A stretch of DNA of 64,000 bases from CAWAQA01 sp963784065 (GTDB lineage: Bacteria; Acidobacteriota; Vicinamibacteria; Vicinamibacterales; UBA2999), in contig CAWAQA010000005.1 of NCBI GenBank assembly GCA_963784065.1, positions 248,001-312,000 on the forward strand, given 5' to 3'. The position numbers and the translations under genes are program-made. This document shows, piece by piece, positions 7,546 to 16,077 of this stretch. Below the pieces are notes generated by a model. It ran no database searches, had not been told where the DNA came from, and saw nothing but the letters and a program-made list of their open reading frames with translations. Numbering within the stretch: position 1 is the stretch's first letter; each line of letters starts with the position of its first letter.

Positions 7546-8369
7546 ACGTCCTTCCCTTCGTCCTGTACGTTGCGGCGGGGATTGCCTACGCCACCTACTT
7601 CGCGCGACGACGCGCGTCGATCGGCCGGACGGCCACGACGCTGCTGCTGTTCGCCGCCCTCGCCCACACCTTCGTCATCGGCATGCAGACGATGGAGGTG
7701 CGGCACGTGCCGTTTGCGAACCCGTCGCGTGCGATATCGACGTTCGTCTGGCTCCTGACGCTGTCGTACCTCTACCTCGAGCTCACGACCGACGAGCGCG
7801 CGATGGGCACCTTCGTCCTGCCAATCATGATCGGGCTGCAGCTCATTCCCGTGCTCAATCCCGGCGTCGAGAACCAGGACCCGCTGCTCGACAGTCCGTT
7901 GTTCTGGGTGCACGTGGCGTCGCTGCTGTTCGCGTACGCGAGCTTCGCGCTCGCCGGCGTGCTCGGCCTCACCTACATGCTGCAGTTCAAGGAGATCAAG
8001 AAGAAGCACCTCGGCTACCTCTACACGCGGCTTCCCTCGCTCCAGACGCTGGACGTGATGAACTCGCGGGCGATGACGGTCGGCTGGGTGTTCCTGACCC
8101 TCGGGGTGATCGTCGGCGTCGTCTGGGCGTCGCAGGCGCGGACGCTGGCACCGGAGAATCCCAACCTGCAGGCCATGGCGCTCGGCGATCCGAAGATCCT
8201 CCTCTCGCTCCTGACATGGCTCGTCTACTCGTTCGCGATGCTCGCGCGGCCGGTGATGGGGTGGACGGGACGGCGGGCCGCGTGGCTGGCGGCGCTCGGC
8301 TTCGCGATGGTCCTGCTGAACCTGGTCCCCTTCAACTACATCCTGAGTACCAGCCATACGTTCGACTGA
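7542..8369 (+). CDS. hemX: HemX/CcsA-type cytochrome c assembly membrane protein
   Basis: A 275-residue protein with eight hydrophobic segments, starting at a TTG that overlaps the previous stop. Family features are a conserved region with His (VRHVPFANPSRAISTFVWLLTLSYLYLEL) and SPLFWVHVASLLFAYASFALAG, the WxxH-like haem-handling region of the CcsA/ResC/HemX fold. In Bacillus, HemX lies next to hemA and lowers the level of glutamyl-tRNA reductase. Here it lies directly upstream of hemA, 1 base apart, so a haem-synthesis role is more likely than a general cytochrome role. The upstream frame could extend to 7464 within the VWA gene, but that is improbable. Confidence 0.8.
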   Translation: MNVLPFVLYVAAGIAYATYFARRRASIGRTATTLLLFAALAHTFVIGMQTMEVRHVPFANPSRAISTFVWLLTLSYLYLELTTDERAMGTFVLPIMIGLQLIPVLNPGVENQDPLLDSPLFWVHVASLLFAYASFALAGVLGLTYMLQFKEIKKKHLGYLYTRLPSLQTLDVMNSRAMTVGWVFLTLGVIVGVVWASQARTLAPENPNLQAMALGDPKILLSLLTWLVYSFAMLARPVMGWTGRRAAWLAALGFAMVLLNLVPFNYILSTSHTFD

Positions 8370-8370
8370 C

Positions 8371-9702
8371 GTGCACCTGTTCCTCCTCGGCGTGAGTCAT
8401 CGGACGGCGCCCGTGGATCTGCGGGAGCGCCTCGACTTCTCCAGCCGCGACCTTGGTGCGGCGGTGGAAGCGCTGGCCACGCGTCCGTCAGCCGCGGAAT
8501 CGGTCGTGCTCTCCACGTGCAACCGGTCGGAGATCTACGTGGCGAGCAGCGATCCGACGCGCGCCCGCGAGGAGCTCGTGGACTTCCTGAGCCACTACCA
8601 CGAGTTGCCGCGCGACGCGTTCCTGCCGCACCTCTTCGCCTATGACGACGCCGAGGCGGCACGGCACCTGTTCCGCGTCGCGGCCGGGCTCGATTCGCTC
8701 GTCGTCGGCGAGCCGCAGATCCTCGGCCAGGTGAAGGACGCGTTCCAGACCGCCGCCCAGCGCCACTGCACGGGGCCGCTGCTCGGCAAGGTGTTCGACT
8801 GGGCGTTCGGCGTGGGCAAGCGCGTCCGCACCGAGACGACGCTCGGCGAAGGGGCGGTCTCGGTCAGCTACGCCGCGGTGGCGCTGGCGCGCAAGATCTT
8901 CGGCCGCCTGCAGGGCCGGCGTGTCCTCGTCATCGGCGCGGGCGAAATCAGCACGCTGACCGCGCAACACCTGCGGTCGCACGGCGTCGCGGAGATCACG
9001 ATCACCAGCCGCACGGCGGCGCACGCCGAGGCGCTCGCCGCGGCGGTCGAAGGGCAGGCGGTGGCGTGGAGCGAGATGATGACCGCGCTCGCCCGGGCCG
9101 ACATCGTCATTACCGCGACCGGCTCGCAGCGGCCGATCCTGATGCGCAGCCATATCGAGGCGGTCACCGGCCGACGCCGGCCCGACCCGCTGTTCATCAT
9201 CGACATCGCGGTGCCGCGCGACGTTGACCCGTCGGTCAGCGAGATCGAGCAGGTCTTCCTCTACAACGTGGACGACCTGCAGAGCATCGTCGAAGAGAAC
9301 ATGTCGCGGCGCGGCGCGGAAATCGCGCGGGCCGAGGCGATCGTCTCCGAAGAGCTGGCGCGGTTCACCGCCTGGCAGCGGTCGCGCGCGGCGATTCCGA
9401 CCGTCGTCGCGCTGCGCCAGCGGTTCGACGCGATCCGCCGCGCGGAGCTGCAGCGCCTGGACAGCAAGCTTGCCGGCCTCCCGCCCGACGCGCGCGCGCG
9501 CGTGGACGAGGTCACGCGGTTGATGGTCGAGAAGCTGCTCATCGAGCCCACCGAACAGCTCAAGGCGCTGCCGGACGAGGAAACGCAGGTAGCGTATACG
9601 GAAATGGTGAACCGGCTCTTCCGGCTGCGCGAAGACGAGGCGCCCGACTCGGACCGGGAGGGCCCGGGCAGCTCGACGTCGACAAAGCGCCACAGCAAGT
9701 AA
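8371..9702 (+). CDS. hemA: Glutamyl-tRNA reductase
   Basis: It reduces glutamyl-tRNA to glutamate-1-semialdehyde with NADPH, the first committed step of C5-pathway haem synthesis. The 443-residue protein starts at GTG 8371. The catalytic cysteine is C50 in the motif STCNRSEIY. The NADPH-binding fold has GAGEISTLTAQHLRSHG near residue 190, and the C-terminal dimerisation helices are complete (ending near the LFRLRED segment). It lies in the order hemX-hemA-hemC-cobA/hemD-hemB-hemL. The 155 bases before hemC hold a word-type inverted repeat, so hemC may have separate control. Confidence 0.97.
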   Translation: MHLFLLGVSHRTAPVDLRERLDFSSRDLGAAVEALATRPSAAESVVLSTCNRSEIYVASSDPTRAREELVDFLSHYHELPRDAFLPHLFAYDDAEAARHLFRVAAGLDSLVVGEPQILGQVKDAFQTAAQRHCTGPLLGKVFDWAFGVGKRVRTETTLGEGAVSVSYAAVALARKIFGRLQGRRVLVIGAGEISTLTAQHLRSHGVAEITITSRTAAHAEALAAAVEGQAVAWSEMMTALARADIVITATGSQRPILMRSHIEAVTGRRRPDPLFIIDIAVPRDVDPSVSEIEQVFLYNVDDLQSIVEENMSRRGAEIARAEAIVSEELARFTAWQRSRAAIPTVVALRQRFDAIRRAELQRLDSKLAGLPPDARARVDEVTRLMVEKLLIEPTEQLKALPDEETQVAYTEMVNRLFRLREDEAPDSDREGPGSSTSTKRHSK

Positions 9703-9704
9703 GC

Positions 9705-9830
9705 CGAACCACAGATACAGCGAGAGAGCAGACAGAGGCCGGCGTCGGATCCGAGGATCTTCAGTTCGAAGATCGCGAATACTTAGATCCTCAAATGCCT
9801 GACCCTGTGTGTCCGTGACCCTGTGGTTCG
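9705..9830. repeat. Inverted word element of ACCACAGAGACACAG type
   Basis: AACCACAGATACAG with AGACAGAGG on the left is complementary to CCTGTGTGTCC and CCCTGTGGTTCG on the right. About 65 bases separate the arms, among them a small GATCTTCAGTTCGAAGATC hairpin. The same word family forms the element at 22080-22160 and one arm near 48035-48062. Confidence 0.7.
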
Positions 9831-9857
9831 TCCTGGTGAGGATGGCTTAACGTCAAC

Positions 9858-10832
9858 ATGCAAACCTTCAAGCTGGGCACGCGCGGCAGCCAGCTCGCGC
9901 TGTTCCAGGCGCACAGCGTGGCCGGACTTCTGCGCGAGCGCGCAGGAGTCGCCTGCGAGATCGTCGTGATCAAGACGTCGGGCGACCGGCTCGCGGAGGC
10001 CACGCTCTCGGAGATTGGCGGAAAGCGGCTCTTCGTGAAGGAGATCGAGGACGCGCTGCTGGCCGGCGAGATCGACCTCGCCGTGCACAGCAGCAAGGAC
10101 ATGCCGGCGGTGCTTCCCGAGGGCCTGCAGCTCGGGGCCGTGCTGCCGCGCGAGGATCCGCGCGACGCGGTCGTGCTGCCGGCGGCGGAAGCCCGGTCGC
10201 TGACGCTCGACGAGATCGTGAAGCGTCTCGGGCGCGCGCCGCGCATCGGCACGAGCAGCGTCCGGCGGAGCGCACAGCTCACACGGCTCTTTCCCGGCGC
10301 GCACTTCCTTCCCGTCAGGGGAAACCTCGGCACGCGGCTGGCCAAGGTGGACGCGCGCGGCGATTTCGACGCGCTGGTGCTGGCCGCGGCAGGACTGAAG
10401 CGGCTGCAACACGAGGAGCGCATCTCCGCCCTGCTGCCCGTGGACGCATGCGTCCCTGCGCCGGGCCAGGGCATCATCGCGGTGGAAGTGCGCGACGGTG
10501 ATGCGCGGGTGCTCGCGCCCCTGGCGACGGTGAGCGATGCGGCGGCGGCGGCGGCGCTGACGGCCGAGCGCGCCGTCGTCACGCACCTTGGCGGCGGGTG
10601 CCAGATGCCGATCGGCGCCTACGCCGTGCTGGAGAACGCACACCTCGCGATTACGGCTATCGTGGTCTCCGTGGACGGCGCACAGGCGGCGCGCGGCGAG
10701 GCGCGGGGCCTGGCGGCGGACGCACATGCGATCGGCATCGAGGCCGCCGAGCAGCTGCTCGCGCGCGGCGCGGGCGAGATCCTCGCAGACGTGCAACGCA
10801 CCCAGGGCGCCGTGGAAGGGCTGCAACCATGA
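9858..10832 (+). CDS. hemC: Porphobilinogen deaminase (hydroxymethylbilane synthase)
   Basis: It joins four porphobilinogen molecules into hydroxymethylbilane. The 324-residue protein is complete. Typical motifs are FKLGTRGSQLAL at the start, VHSSKDMP near residue 77, IGTSSVRRSAQ near residue 130 and VRGNLGTRLAK. The dipyrromethane cofactor cysteine is C248 in HLGGGCQMPIGAYA. Its TGA stop overlaps the ATG of the cobA/hemD fusion (ATGA), indicating translational coupling. No frame problems are seen. Confidence 0.97.
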   Translation: MQTFKLGTRGSQLALFQAHSVAGLLRERAGVACEIVVIKTSGDRLAEATLSEIGGKRLFVKEIEDALLAGEIDLAVHSSKDMPAVLPEGLQLGAVLPREDPRDAVVLPAAEARSLTLDEIVKRLGRAPRIGTSSVRRSAQLTRLFPGAHFLPVRGNLGTRLAKVDARGDFDALVLAAAGLKRLQHEERISALLPVDACVPAPGQGIIAVEVRDGDARVLAPLATVSDAAAAAALTAERAVVTHLGGGCQMPIGAYAVLENAHLAITAIVVSVDGAQAARGEARGLAADAHAIGIEAAEQLLARGAGEILADVQRTQGAVEGLQP

Positions 10833-12373
10833 AGCATCCGGCCGTCTACCTGATCGGCGCCGGCCCTGGTGATCCGCGGCTGATCACAGTGCACGGGCTG
10901 GACTGTCTGCGCGCGGCCGACGTGGTCGTGTACGACCACCTGGTGCCGGCGCGGCTGCTGAAGTACGCGCGCTCCGACGCCGAGCTGATCGACGTCGGCA
11001 CGGCATCGCCGCAGGAAATGGCGCAGGAAGCGATCAGCTACCTGCTGGCGGAGAAGGCACGCGAGGACAAGCTGGTGGCGCGCCTCAAGTGGGGCGACCC
11101 GTTCGTGTTCGATCGCGGCGGCGAGGAAGCGCTGTTCCTGCACGAGCAGCGTGTGCCGTACGAGGTCGTGCCCGGCGTGCCCGCCGGCATCGCCGTGCCG
11201 GCGTACGCCGGCGTGCCCGTCACCTATCCCGGCGCCGGCGACACCGTGACCCTCATCCGCGGCTACGAGGACGAGAGCCGCACGGCGCCAGACATCGACT
11301 GGGCCAGCCTGGCGCGGCTCGGCGGCACGGCGGTGTGTTACGCCGGCGCACAGCAGCTGCCGCGCGTGCTCGATGCCCTCATCAACAATGGCTGGCCGGC
11401 GGATGAGGACGCGGTCGTCGTCTACAACGGCACGCTGCCGACGCAGCAGACGCTGACCGGAAGCCTCGCCGAGCTGCTGGAAACGACGCGTGCGAACCCG
11501 CGGCGGCAGCCGGCGACGCTGGTGGTCGGGCACGTCGTCGGTTTTCGCGAGCACCTGCGATGGTTCGACGCACGCCCGCTCTTCGGGCGGCGCGTGCTCG
11601 TGACGCGCCCGCGCGACCAGGCGGCGGAACTGGTGGACCGCCTCAGCGCTCTCGGCGCCGAGCCGATCGAAGCGCCCATGATCCGCATCGTGCCGCCGGA
11701 GGATCTCTCGCCGCTGCGCCGCGCGGCCGCCGAGCCCGACGCCTTCGACTGGATCGTCTTCACGAGCGCCAATGCCGTCGAAGCGTTCATGGCGGTGTTG
11801 CTCAGCGGCGACCGCGACGTCCGCGCGCTGAAGGGACCGCAGCTGTGCACCGTCGGCACCGGCACGGCCGAGAAGCTCGCCGAGTACGGAATCAAGGTAG
11901 ACCTCGTGCCGGACGAGTTCCGCGCGGAGGCGGTCGTGGCGGCGCTGGCCGCACGCACCTCGCTCGACGCCGCACGCGTCCTGCTGCCGCGGGCGGACAT
12001 CGCGCGCGACGTCATGGCGGACCAGCTGCGTGCCGCCGGCGCGCTCGTCACCGACGTCGTCGCGTACCGGACGGTGCTGGAAGACACCAGCCGGGAAGGC
12101 GATCCGGACGTCTACGGGATGCTGCTCGAGGGGCGGATTGACGTGGTGACGTTCACCAGCGCGTCCGCGGTGCGCAATTTCGCGAAGGTCTACGGCCGCG
12201 ACCAGGCGGCGGATCTCCTGAAGAGCACCGCGGTGGCGGCGATTGGCCCGGTGACCGCCGACGCGGCTGCGCAGCTCGGCATCAACGTGACGATCCAGCC
12301 GACGTCGTACACCATCCCTGGACTCGTGGACGCGATTGCCGCGCATTACCGGACCGTGGGAAGCGGGCGGTAG
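10829..12373 (+). CDS. cobA-hemD: Uroporphyrinogen-III C-methyltransferase / uroporphyrinogen-III synthase fusion
   Basis: A 514-residue two-domain enzyme. Residues about 1-245 form the SAM-dependent methyltransferase (CobA/SUMT) with VYLIGAGPGDPRLIT at the start, VVYDHLV, RLKWGDPFVFDRGGEE and a PGVPAG motif, plus the VVYNGTLPTQQT segment. Residues about 250-505 form uroporphyrinogen-III synthase (HemD), starting at GRRVLVTRPRDQAAELVDRL, with FTSANAVEAF and TFTSASAVRNF. One polypeptide thus closes the tetrapyrrole ring and can divert it by methylation toward sirohaem or cobalamin. The start ATG overlaps the hemC stop. A longer upstream frame from 10598 only reads through hemC. Confidence 0.95.
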   Translation: MKHPAVYLIGAGPGDPRLITVHGLDCLRAADVVVYDHLVPARLLKYARSDAELIDVGTASPQEMAQEAISYLLAEKAREDKLVARLKWGDPFVFDRGGEEALFLHEQRVPYEVVPGVPAGIAVPAYAGVPVTYPGAGDTVTLIRGYEDESRTAPDIDWASLARLGGTAVCYAGAQQLPRVLDALINNGWPADEDAVVVYNGTLPTQQTLTGSLAELLETTRANPRRQPATLVVGHVVGFREHLRWFDARPLFGRRVLVTRPRDQAAELVDRLSALGAEPIEAPMIRIVPPEDLSPLRRAAAEPDAFDWIVFTSANAVEAFMAVLLSGDRDVRALKGPQLCTVGTGTAEKLAEYGIKVDLVPDEFRAEAVVAALAARTSLDAARVLLPRADIARDVMADQLRAAGALVTDVVAYRTVLEDTSREGDPDVYGMLLEGRIDVVTFTSASAVRNFAKVYGRDQAADLLKSTAVAAIGPVTADAAAQLGINVTIQPTSYTIPGLVDAIAAHYRTVGSGR

Positions 12374-12541
12374 ACAACGGGCGGGTCCCTTCCGCCGCCG
12401 CAAGCCACAAGGCTTCCGACTGTCTGCGCGGAGGATGTAATTCCGTGGCCGCCTATCAGCCGGCGGCTGTGCGCATCCGATGTGACGGGCGGAAGCATGA
12501 GCCGGTCCCCAGTTCCAGCCTCGTGACATAAGATCTCGACT
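12374..12541 (+). other. Spacer between cobA/hemD and hemB
   Basis: This gap holds no gene. AAGCC and GGCTT around 12401-12414 can form a short hairpin, which might end the upstream transcript. I looked for a cobalamin-type leader and do not see its conserved boxes. A weak -10-like ATAAGAT lies just before hemB. Confidence 0.4.
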
Positions 12542-13537
12542 ATGGCAGTCAAGACCTCGGCGCGCCTGGCGCTGTCGCATCGTCCTCGTCGTCTCCGCCG
12601 CACCGATGCGATCCGCGGCCTCGTGCGCGAGACGCGCCTCTCACCGGACTGCTTCATCCTGCCGCTCTTCATCTGCGAAGGTGACGGCGTGCGGCGGGCG
12701 ATCAGCTCGATGCCGGGCGTCCATCAGCTGTCGGTGGACGAAGCGGTGAAGGAGGCAAAGGCGGCAAAGGCGGACGGCGTGCCCGGCGTCATCCTGTTCG
12801 GCATCCCGGCGGACAAGGACCTCGTGGGATCGCGTGCGTCCGATCCCGAGGCGCCGGTGCAGAGCGCCGTGCGGGCGCTGAAGCGCGAGGTGCCGGGGCT
12901 CGTCGTGATCACCGACGTCTGCCTGTGCGAGTACACCTCGCACGGCCACTGCGGCATCGTCGATGGCGAAGAGATTCTCAACGACATCACCGTTGGACAC
13001 CTCGTGCAGGCCGCGATCTCGCACGCCGTGGCAGGAGCCGACTTCGTGGCGCCCTCCGACATGATGGACGGGCGGGTCGCGGCCATCCGGCAGGCGCTCG
13101 ATGAGCGCGGGTTCGAGAACGTCGGCATCATCTCGTACGCGGCGAAGTACTGGTCGGCGTTCTACGGTCCTTTCCGCGAGGCGGCCGACTCGGCGCCGCA
13201 GTTCGGCGACCGGCGAAGCCACCAGATGGATCCCGCCAACGTCGAGGAGGCGCTGCGCGAGGTCGAGACCGACCTGGCGGAAGGCGCGGATATCGTGATG
13301 GTGAAGCCGGCGATGACCTACCTCGACGTGATCGCGCGGGTGAAGATGCGCTTCGGCCAGCCGACCGCCGCCTACCACGTGAGCGGCGAGTACGCGATGT
13401 TGAAGGCGGCCGCCGCCAACGGCTGGATCGACGAGACGCGGGCGATGATGGAGACGCTCACCGCCATCCGTCGCGCGGGCGCGGACATCATCATCACGTA
13501 CTATGCGAGGACCGCGGCGCGCATGCTGCGTTCCTAG
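12542..13537 (+). CDS. hemB: Delta-aminolevulinic acid dehydratase (porphobilinogen synthase)
   Basis: It condenses two aminolevulinate molecules to porphobilinogen. The 331-residue protein is complete. The active-site lysines are K202 (ISYAAKYWSAFYGPFREA) and K255 (VMVKPAMTYLD). The metal loop is of the zinc type, with C127, C129 and C137 in DVCLCEYTSHGHCG, so catalytic zinc is expected rather than the Mg/Asp version. It is followed after 111 bases by hemL. Confidence 0.97.
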   Translation: MAVKTSARLALSHRPRRLRRTDAIRGLVRETRLSPDCFILPLFICEGDGVRRAISSMPGVHQLSVDEAVKEAKAAKADGVPGVILFGIPADKDLVGSRASDPEAPVQSAVRALKREVPGLVVITDVCLCEYTSHGHCGIVDGEEILNDITVGHLVQAAISHAVAGADFVAPSDMMDGRVAAIRQALDERGFENVGIISYAAKYWSAFYGPFREAADSAPQFGDRRSHQMDPANVEEALREVETDLAEGADIVMVKPAMTYLDVIARVKMRFGQPTAAYHVSGEYAMLKAAAANGWIDETRAMMETLTAIRRAGADIIITYYARTAARMLRS

Positions 13538-13648
13538 GACCGCATTCACCCTCACGGCCCGCGGAGTCGCGGCGACGCGGAGACACCCGGCAGCGTGCCT
13601 CGGCGTTTCCGGCGGCCCGCAGCCACGTTGCGAGAGAAACGCGTCGAG

Positions 13649-14953
13649 ATGAAGAAACCCGTCAAGAGCCAGAAGCTGTACGAGCGCGCCACTCGGATCC
13701 TGCCCGGTGGCGTGGACAGTCCCGTGCGGGCCTTCACGGCCGTCGGGGGCGCGCCGCTCTTCATCCGCCGCGCCTCGGGCGCGACGATCGAGGACGTGGA
13801 CGGCAACCGGTACGTGGACTACGTCATGTCATGGGGCCCGATGATTCACGGGCACGCGCCGGCAGGCCTCGTGAAAGCGGTGACCGGGACGGCAAAGCTC
13901 GGCACGAGCTTCGGTGCGCCGAGCGCGCTCGAGGTCGAGCTGGGCGAGCGCGTGCGGCAGCTGATGCCGGCCATCGAGCGCATCCGCTTTGTCAGCTCGG
14001 GTACGGAGGCCGCCATGAGCGCCGTGCGCGTGGCGCGGGCGTTCACCGGCCGCGACAGGATCATCAAGTTCGAAGGCTGCTACCACGGGCACGCCGACGC
14101 GTTCCTCGCGAAAGCCGGTTCCGGCGCGACGACCCTCGGAGTTCCCACCAGCCCGGGTGTGCCGAAGGCCGTCGCCGCCGACACGCTGCTCGCGCGCTAT
14201 AACAATCTCCGCTCCGTCGAAGCGCTCTGCGAGTCGCACGCCGGCCAGATTGCGGCGCTCATCGTGGAGCCGATTGCCGGAAACATGGGTGTGGTCGCGC
14301 CGGCAGAAGGGTTCCTCGGCGGGCTGCGCGATCTCTGCAGGCGCCATGGGATCCTCCTCGTGTTCGACGAGGTCATCTCCGGCTTCCGCGCCTCCGCCGG
14401 CGGTGCGCAGGGGCTGTTCGGCATCGCGCCCGACCTCACGTGCCTGGGCAAAATCATCGGCGGCGGCCTGCCCGTTGGCGCCTACGGCGGCCGCGCCGAC
14501 GTCATGGAGCTGGTGGCGCCGGCCGGACCGGTCTACCAGGCGGGCACGCTGTCGGGAAACCCGGCGGCGATGATGGCGGGGCTCTGGTCGCTGAAGCGGC
14601 TGACGCCGAAGCTGTACAAGGAGCTGGCGCGCCGTGGCTCGATGCTCGCGTCCGGTTTGGCCGACGCCGCTCGTGCCGCGAGAGTGCCGTTGCAGGTGAG
14701 CGCGTTCGGTTCGCTGATCACGCCCTTCTTCACCGCGTCACCCGTGCGCGACTACGATTCTGCGCTCGCCGCCAACACCAGCGCGTATGCGATGTTTTTC
14801 CGCGGGATGCTCTCCCGTGGCATCTACCCTCCGCCGTCGCAGTTCGAAGCGTGGTTCCTGTCCGCGGCGCACACGGACAGGCACGTCAAGCAGACCGTGG
14901 ATGCCGCACGCGCCGCCCTGCGGGAAGTGGCCAAGGCGATTGAAGCGATCTAA
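13649..14953 (+). CDS. hemL: Glutamate-1-semialdehyde 2,1-aminomutase
   Basis: A PLP enzyme that converts glutamate-1-semialdehyde to 5-aminolevulinate, the partner step of HemA. I start at ATG 13649 because the family begins at about this point; the frame is open back to 13595. The 434-residue protein shows SGTEAAMSAVRVAR near residue 118, the GCYHGHAD segment, FDEVISGFR and the PLP lysine K268 in CLGKIIGGGLPVGAYGG. It is the last gene of the haem cluster; the DUF1572 gene begins 19 bases later. Confidence 0.96.
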   Translation: MKKPVKSQKLYERATRILPGGVDSPVRAFTAVGGAPLFIRRASGATIEDVDGNRYVDYVMSWGPMIHGHAPAGLVKAVTGTAKLGTSFGAPSALEVELGERVRQLMPAIERIRFVSSGTEAAMSAVRVARAFTGRDRIIKFEGCYHGHADAFLAKAGSGATTLGVPTSPGVPKAVAADTLLARYNNLRSVEALCESHAGQIAALIVEPIAGNMGVVAPAEGFLGGLRDLCRRHGILLVFDEVISGFRASAGGAQGLFGIAPDLTCLGKIIGGGLPVGAYGGRADVMELVAPAGPVYQAGTLSGNPAAMMAGLWSLKRLTPKLYKELARRGSMLASGLADAARAARVPLQVSAFGSLITPFFTASPVRDYDSALAANTSAYAMFFRGMLSRGIYPPPSQFEAWFLSAAHTDRHVKQTVDAARAALREVAKAIEAI

Positions 14954-14972
14954 CTAACCGGAAGGGCTACCT

Positions 14973-15506
14973 ATGCGGGACTTCATCGCTTCGATCGAGC
15001 TCGAGTTTCGGCGCTACAAGGACCTCGGCGACAGGGCGTTCCTGCAGCTGAGCGAGGCGGAGCTCGTGGAGCCGGGGCCGAACGGCGGGAACTCGGTGGC
15101 TGTATTGGTGTGGCATCTCGCGGGGAACTTCGCGTCGCGGTTCACGGACTTCCTCACGACCGACGGCGAGAAGCCGTGGCGCCACCGCGACGAGGAGTTC
15201 GACGACCGGGCGGTGACGCGCGACGAGCTCGTCGCGAAGTGGAACCGCGGATGGGCCATCCTGAACGAGGCCCTGGCCGGTCTCAGGGACACGAACCTGA
15301 ACGACACGGTGTTGGTTCGCGGCGTCGAGTTCAAGGTCCACGAAGCGCTGCATCGCTCCCTGGCGCATGCCAGCTATCACGTCGGTCAGATCGTGTTCCT
15401 CGCCAAGTCCTTCCGCGGCGACGCCTGGAACACGCTCAGCATCGCCCGCGGAGCGTCGCAGGCCTACAACGCGAATCCCACCCGGGAACGGCCCCCGGCC
15501 ACATAG
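14973..15506 (+). CDS. DinB-like DUF1572 family protein
   Basis: A 177-residue helical protein of the DinB/YfiT-like four-helix fold. Three histidines likely to bind a metal are visible: the one in VWHLAGNFASR (about residue 48), the one in EALHRSLAHASYHVGQI and the final H of that segment (about residues 120-135). Members are often putative metal-dependent thiol transferases. It starts 19 bases after hemL behind GGAAGGG. The function here is unknown; placement after hemL may be only operon sharing. Confidence 0.8.
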   Translation: MRDFIASIELEFRRYKDLGDRAFLQLSEAELVEPGPNGGNSVAVLVWHLAGNFASRFTDFLTTDGEKPWRHRDEEFDDRAVTRDELVAKWNRGWAILNEALAGLRDTNLNDTVLVRGVEFKVHEALHRSLAHASYHVGQIVFLAKSFRGDAWNTLSIARGASQAYNANPTRERPPAT

Positions 15507-15529
15507 GCCGCAGCGGGCGGTCGGCAGGC

Positions 15530-16051
15530 ATGAGGCACGTGGATATTGAGGTCAGACCCGCAACCGCAGCCGACGCGCCAGCCGTGGCGGCGATCCTCGC
15601 CGAGGTCGATGCCTGGGTGGCGCAGCTCGGCACGCCGATGTGGGAACTGGGCGAGGTGGACGAGGGCCGCATTGCCGCGGAGGTCGCCACGGGCCTCTTC
15701 TCGCTGGCGTGGTTCGGCGCCGAACCGGCAGGCACCGTCAAGTTTCAGCTCGAAGACGCAGAGTTCTGGCCCGATCAGCGTGGCGATCGCGCGGCCTACA
15801 TCCATCGGCTGGCGGTGCGCCGGAAGTTCGCGGGTCGAGGGGTTTCAACGGCCCTGATGACGTGGGCCGTCGAGCGGGCGCGTACGCTTCATCTCGAAGC
15901 GCTCCGCCTGGACTGCGACGCCGATCGATTGTCGGTGCGGGCCGTCTACGAGCGCTTCGGCTTCAGGTATCACAGCGACCGGCAGGTGGGGCCGTACTAT
16001 GTGGCGCGCTACGAGTATCCGCTCGAAGAGGGGGGGACCAGGGACCGGTGA
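15530..16051 (+). CDS. GNAT family N-acetyltransferase
   Basis: A 173-residue acetyl-CoA-dependent acyltransferase. I start at ATG 15530; an open frame runs further upstream but is a shadow of the DUF1572 gene. The core GNAT motif A is IHRLAVRRKFAGRGVSTALMTWA (quoted in part), with the RxxGxG/A loop at KFAGRGVS, and the C-terminal strand includes AVYERFGFRYHSDRQVG. A typical GNAT splay follows. The substrate cannot be predicted. It converges with the glycine-zipper gene 26 bases away. Confidence 0.9.
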   Translation: MRHVDIEVRPATAADAPAVAAILAEVDAWVAQLGTPMWELGEVDEGRIAAEVATGLFSLAWFGAEPAGTVKFQLEDAEFWPDQRGDRAAYIHRLAVRRKFAGRGVSTALMTWAVERARTLHLEALRLDCDADRLSVRAVYERFGFRYHSDRQVGPYYVARYEYPLEEGGTRDR

Positions 16052-16077
16052 CCGATCCCTGATACCCGTTTCCGGCG

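Noticed and set aside
12374..12541. Possible cobalamin riboswitch before hemB
   Set aside because: No B12-box-like AGCCAGGAGACC or typical long conserved core is visible.
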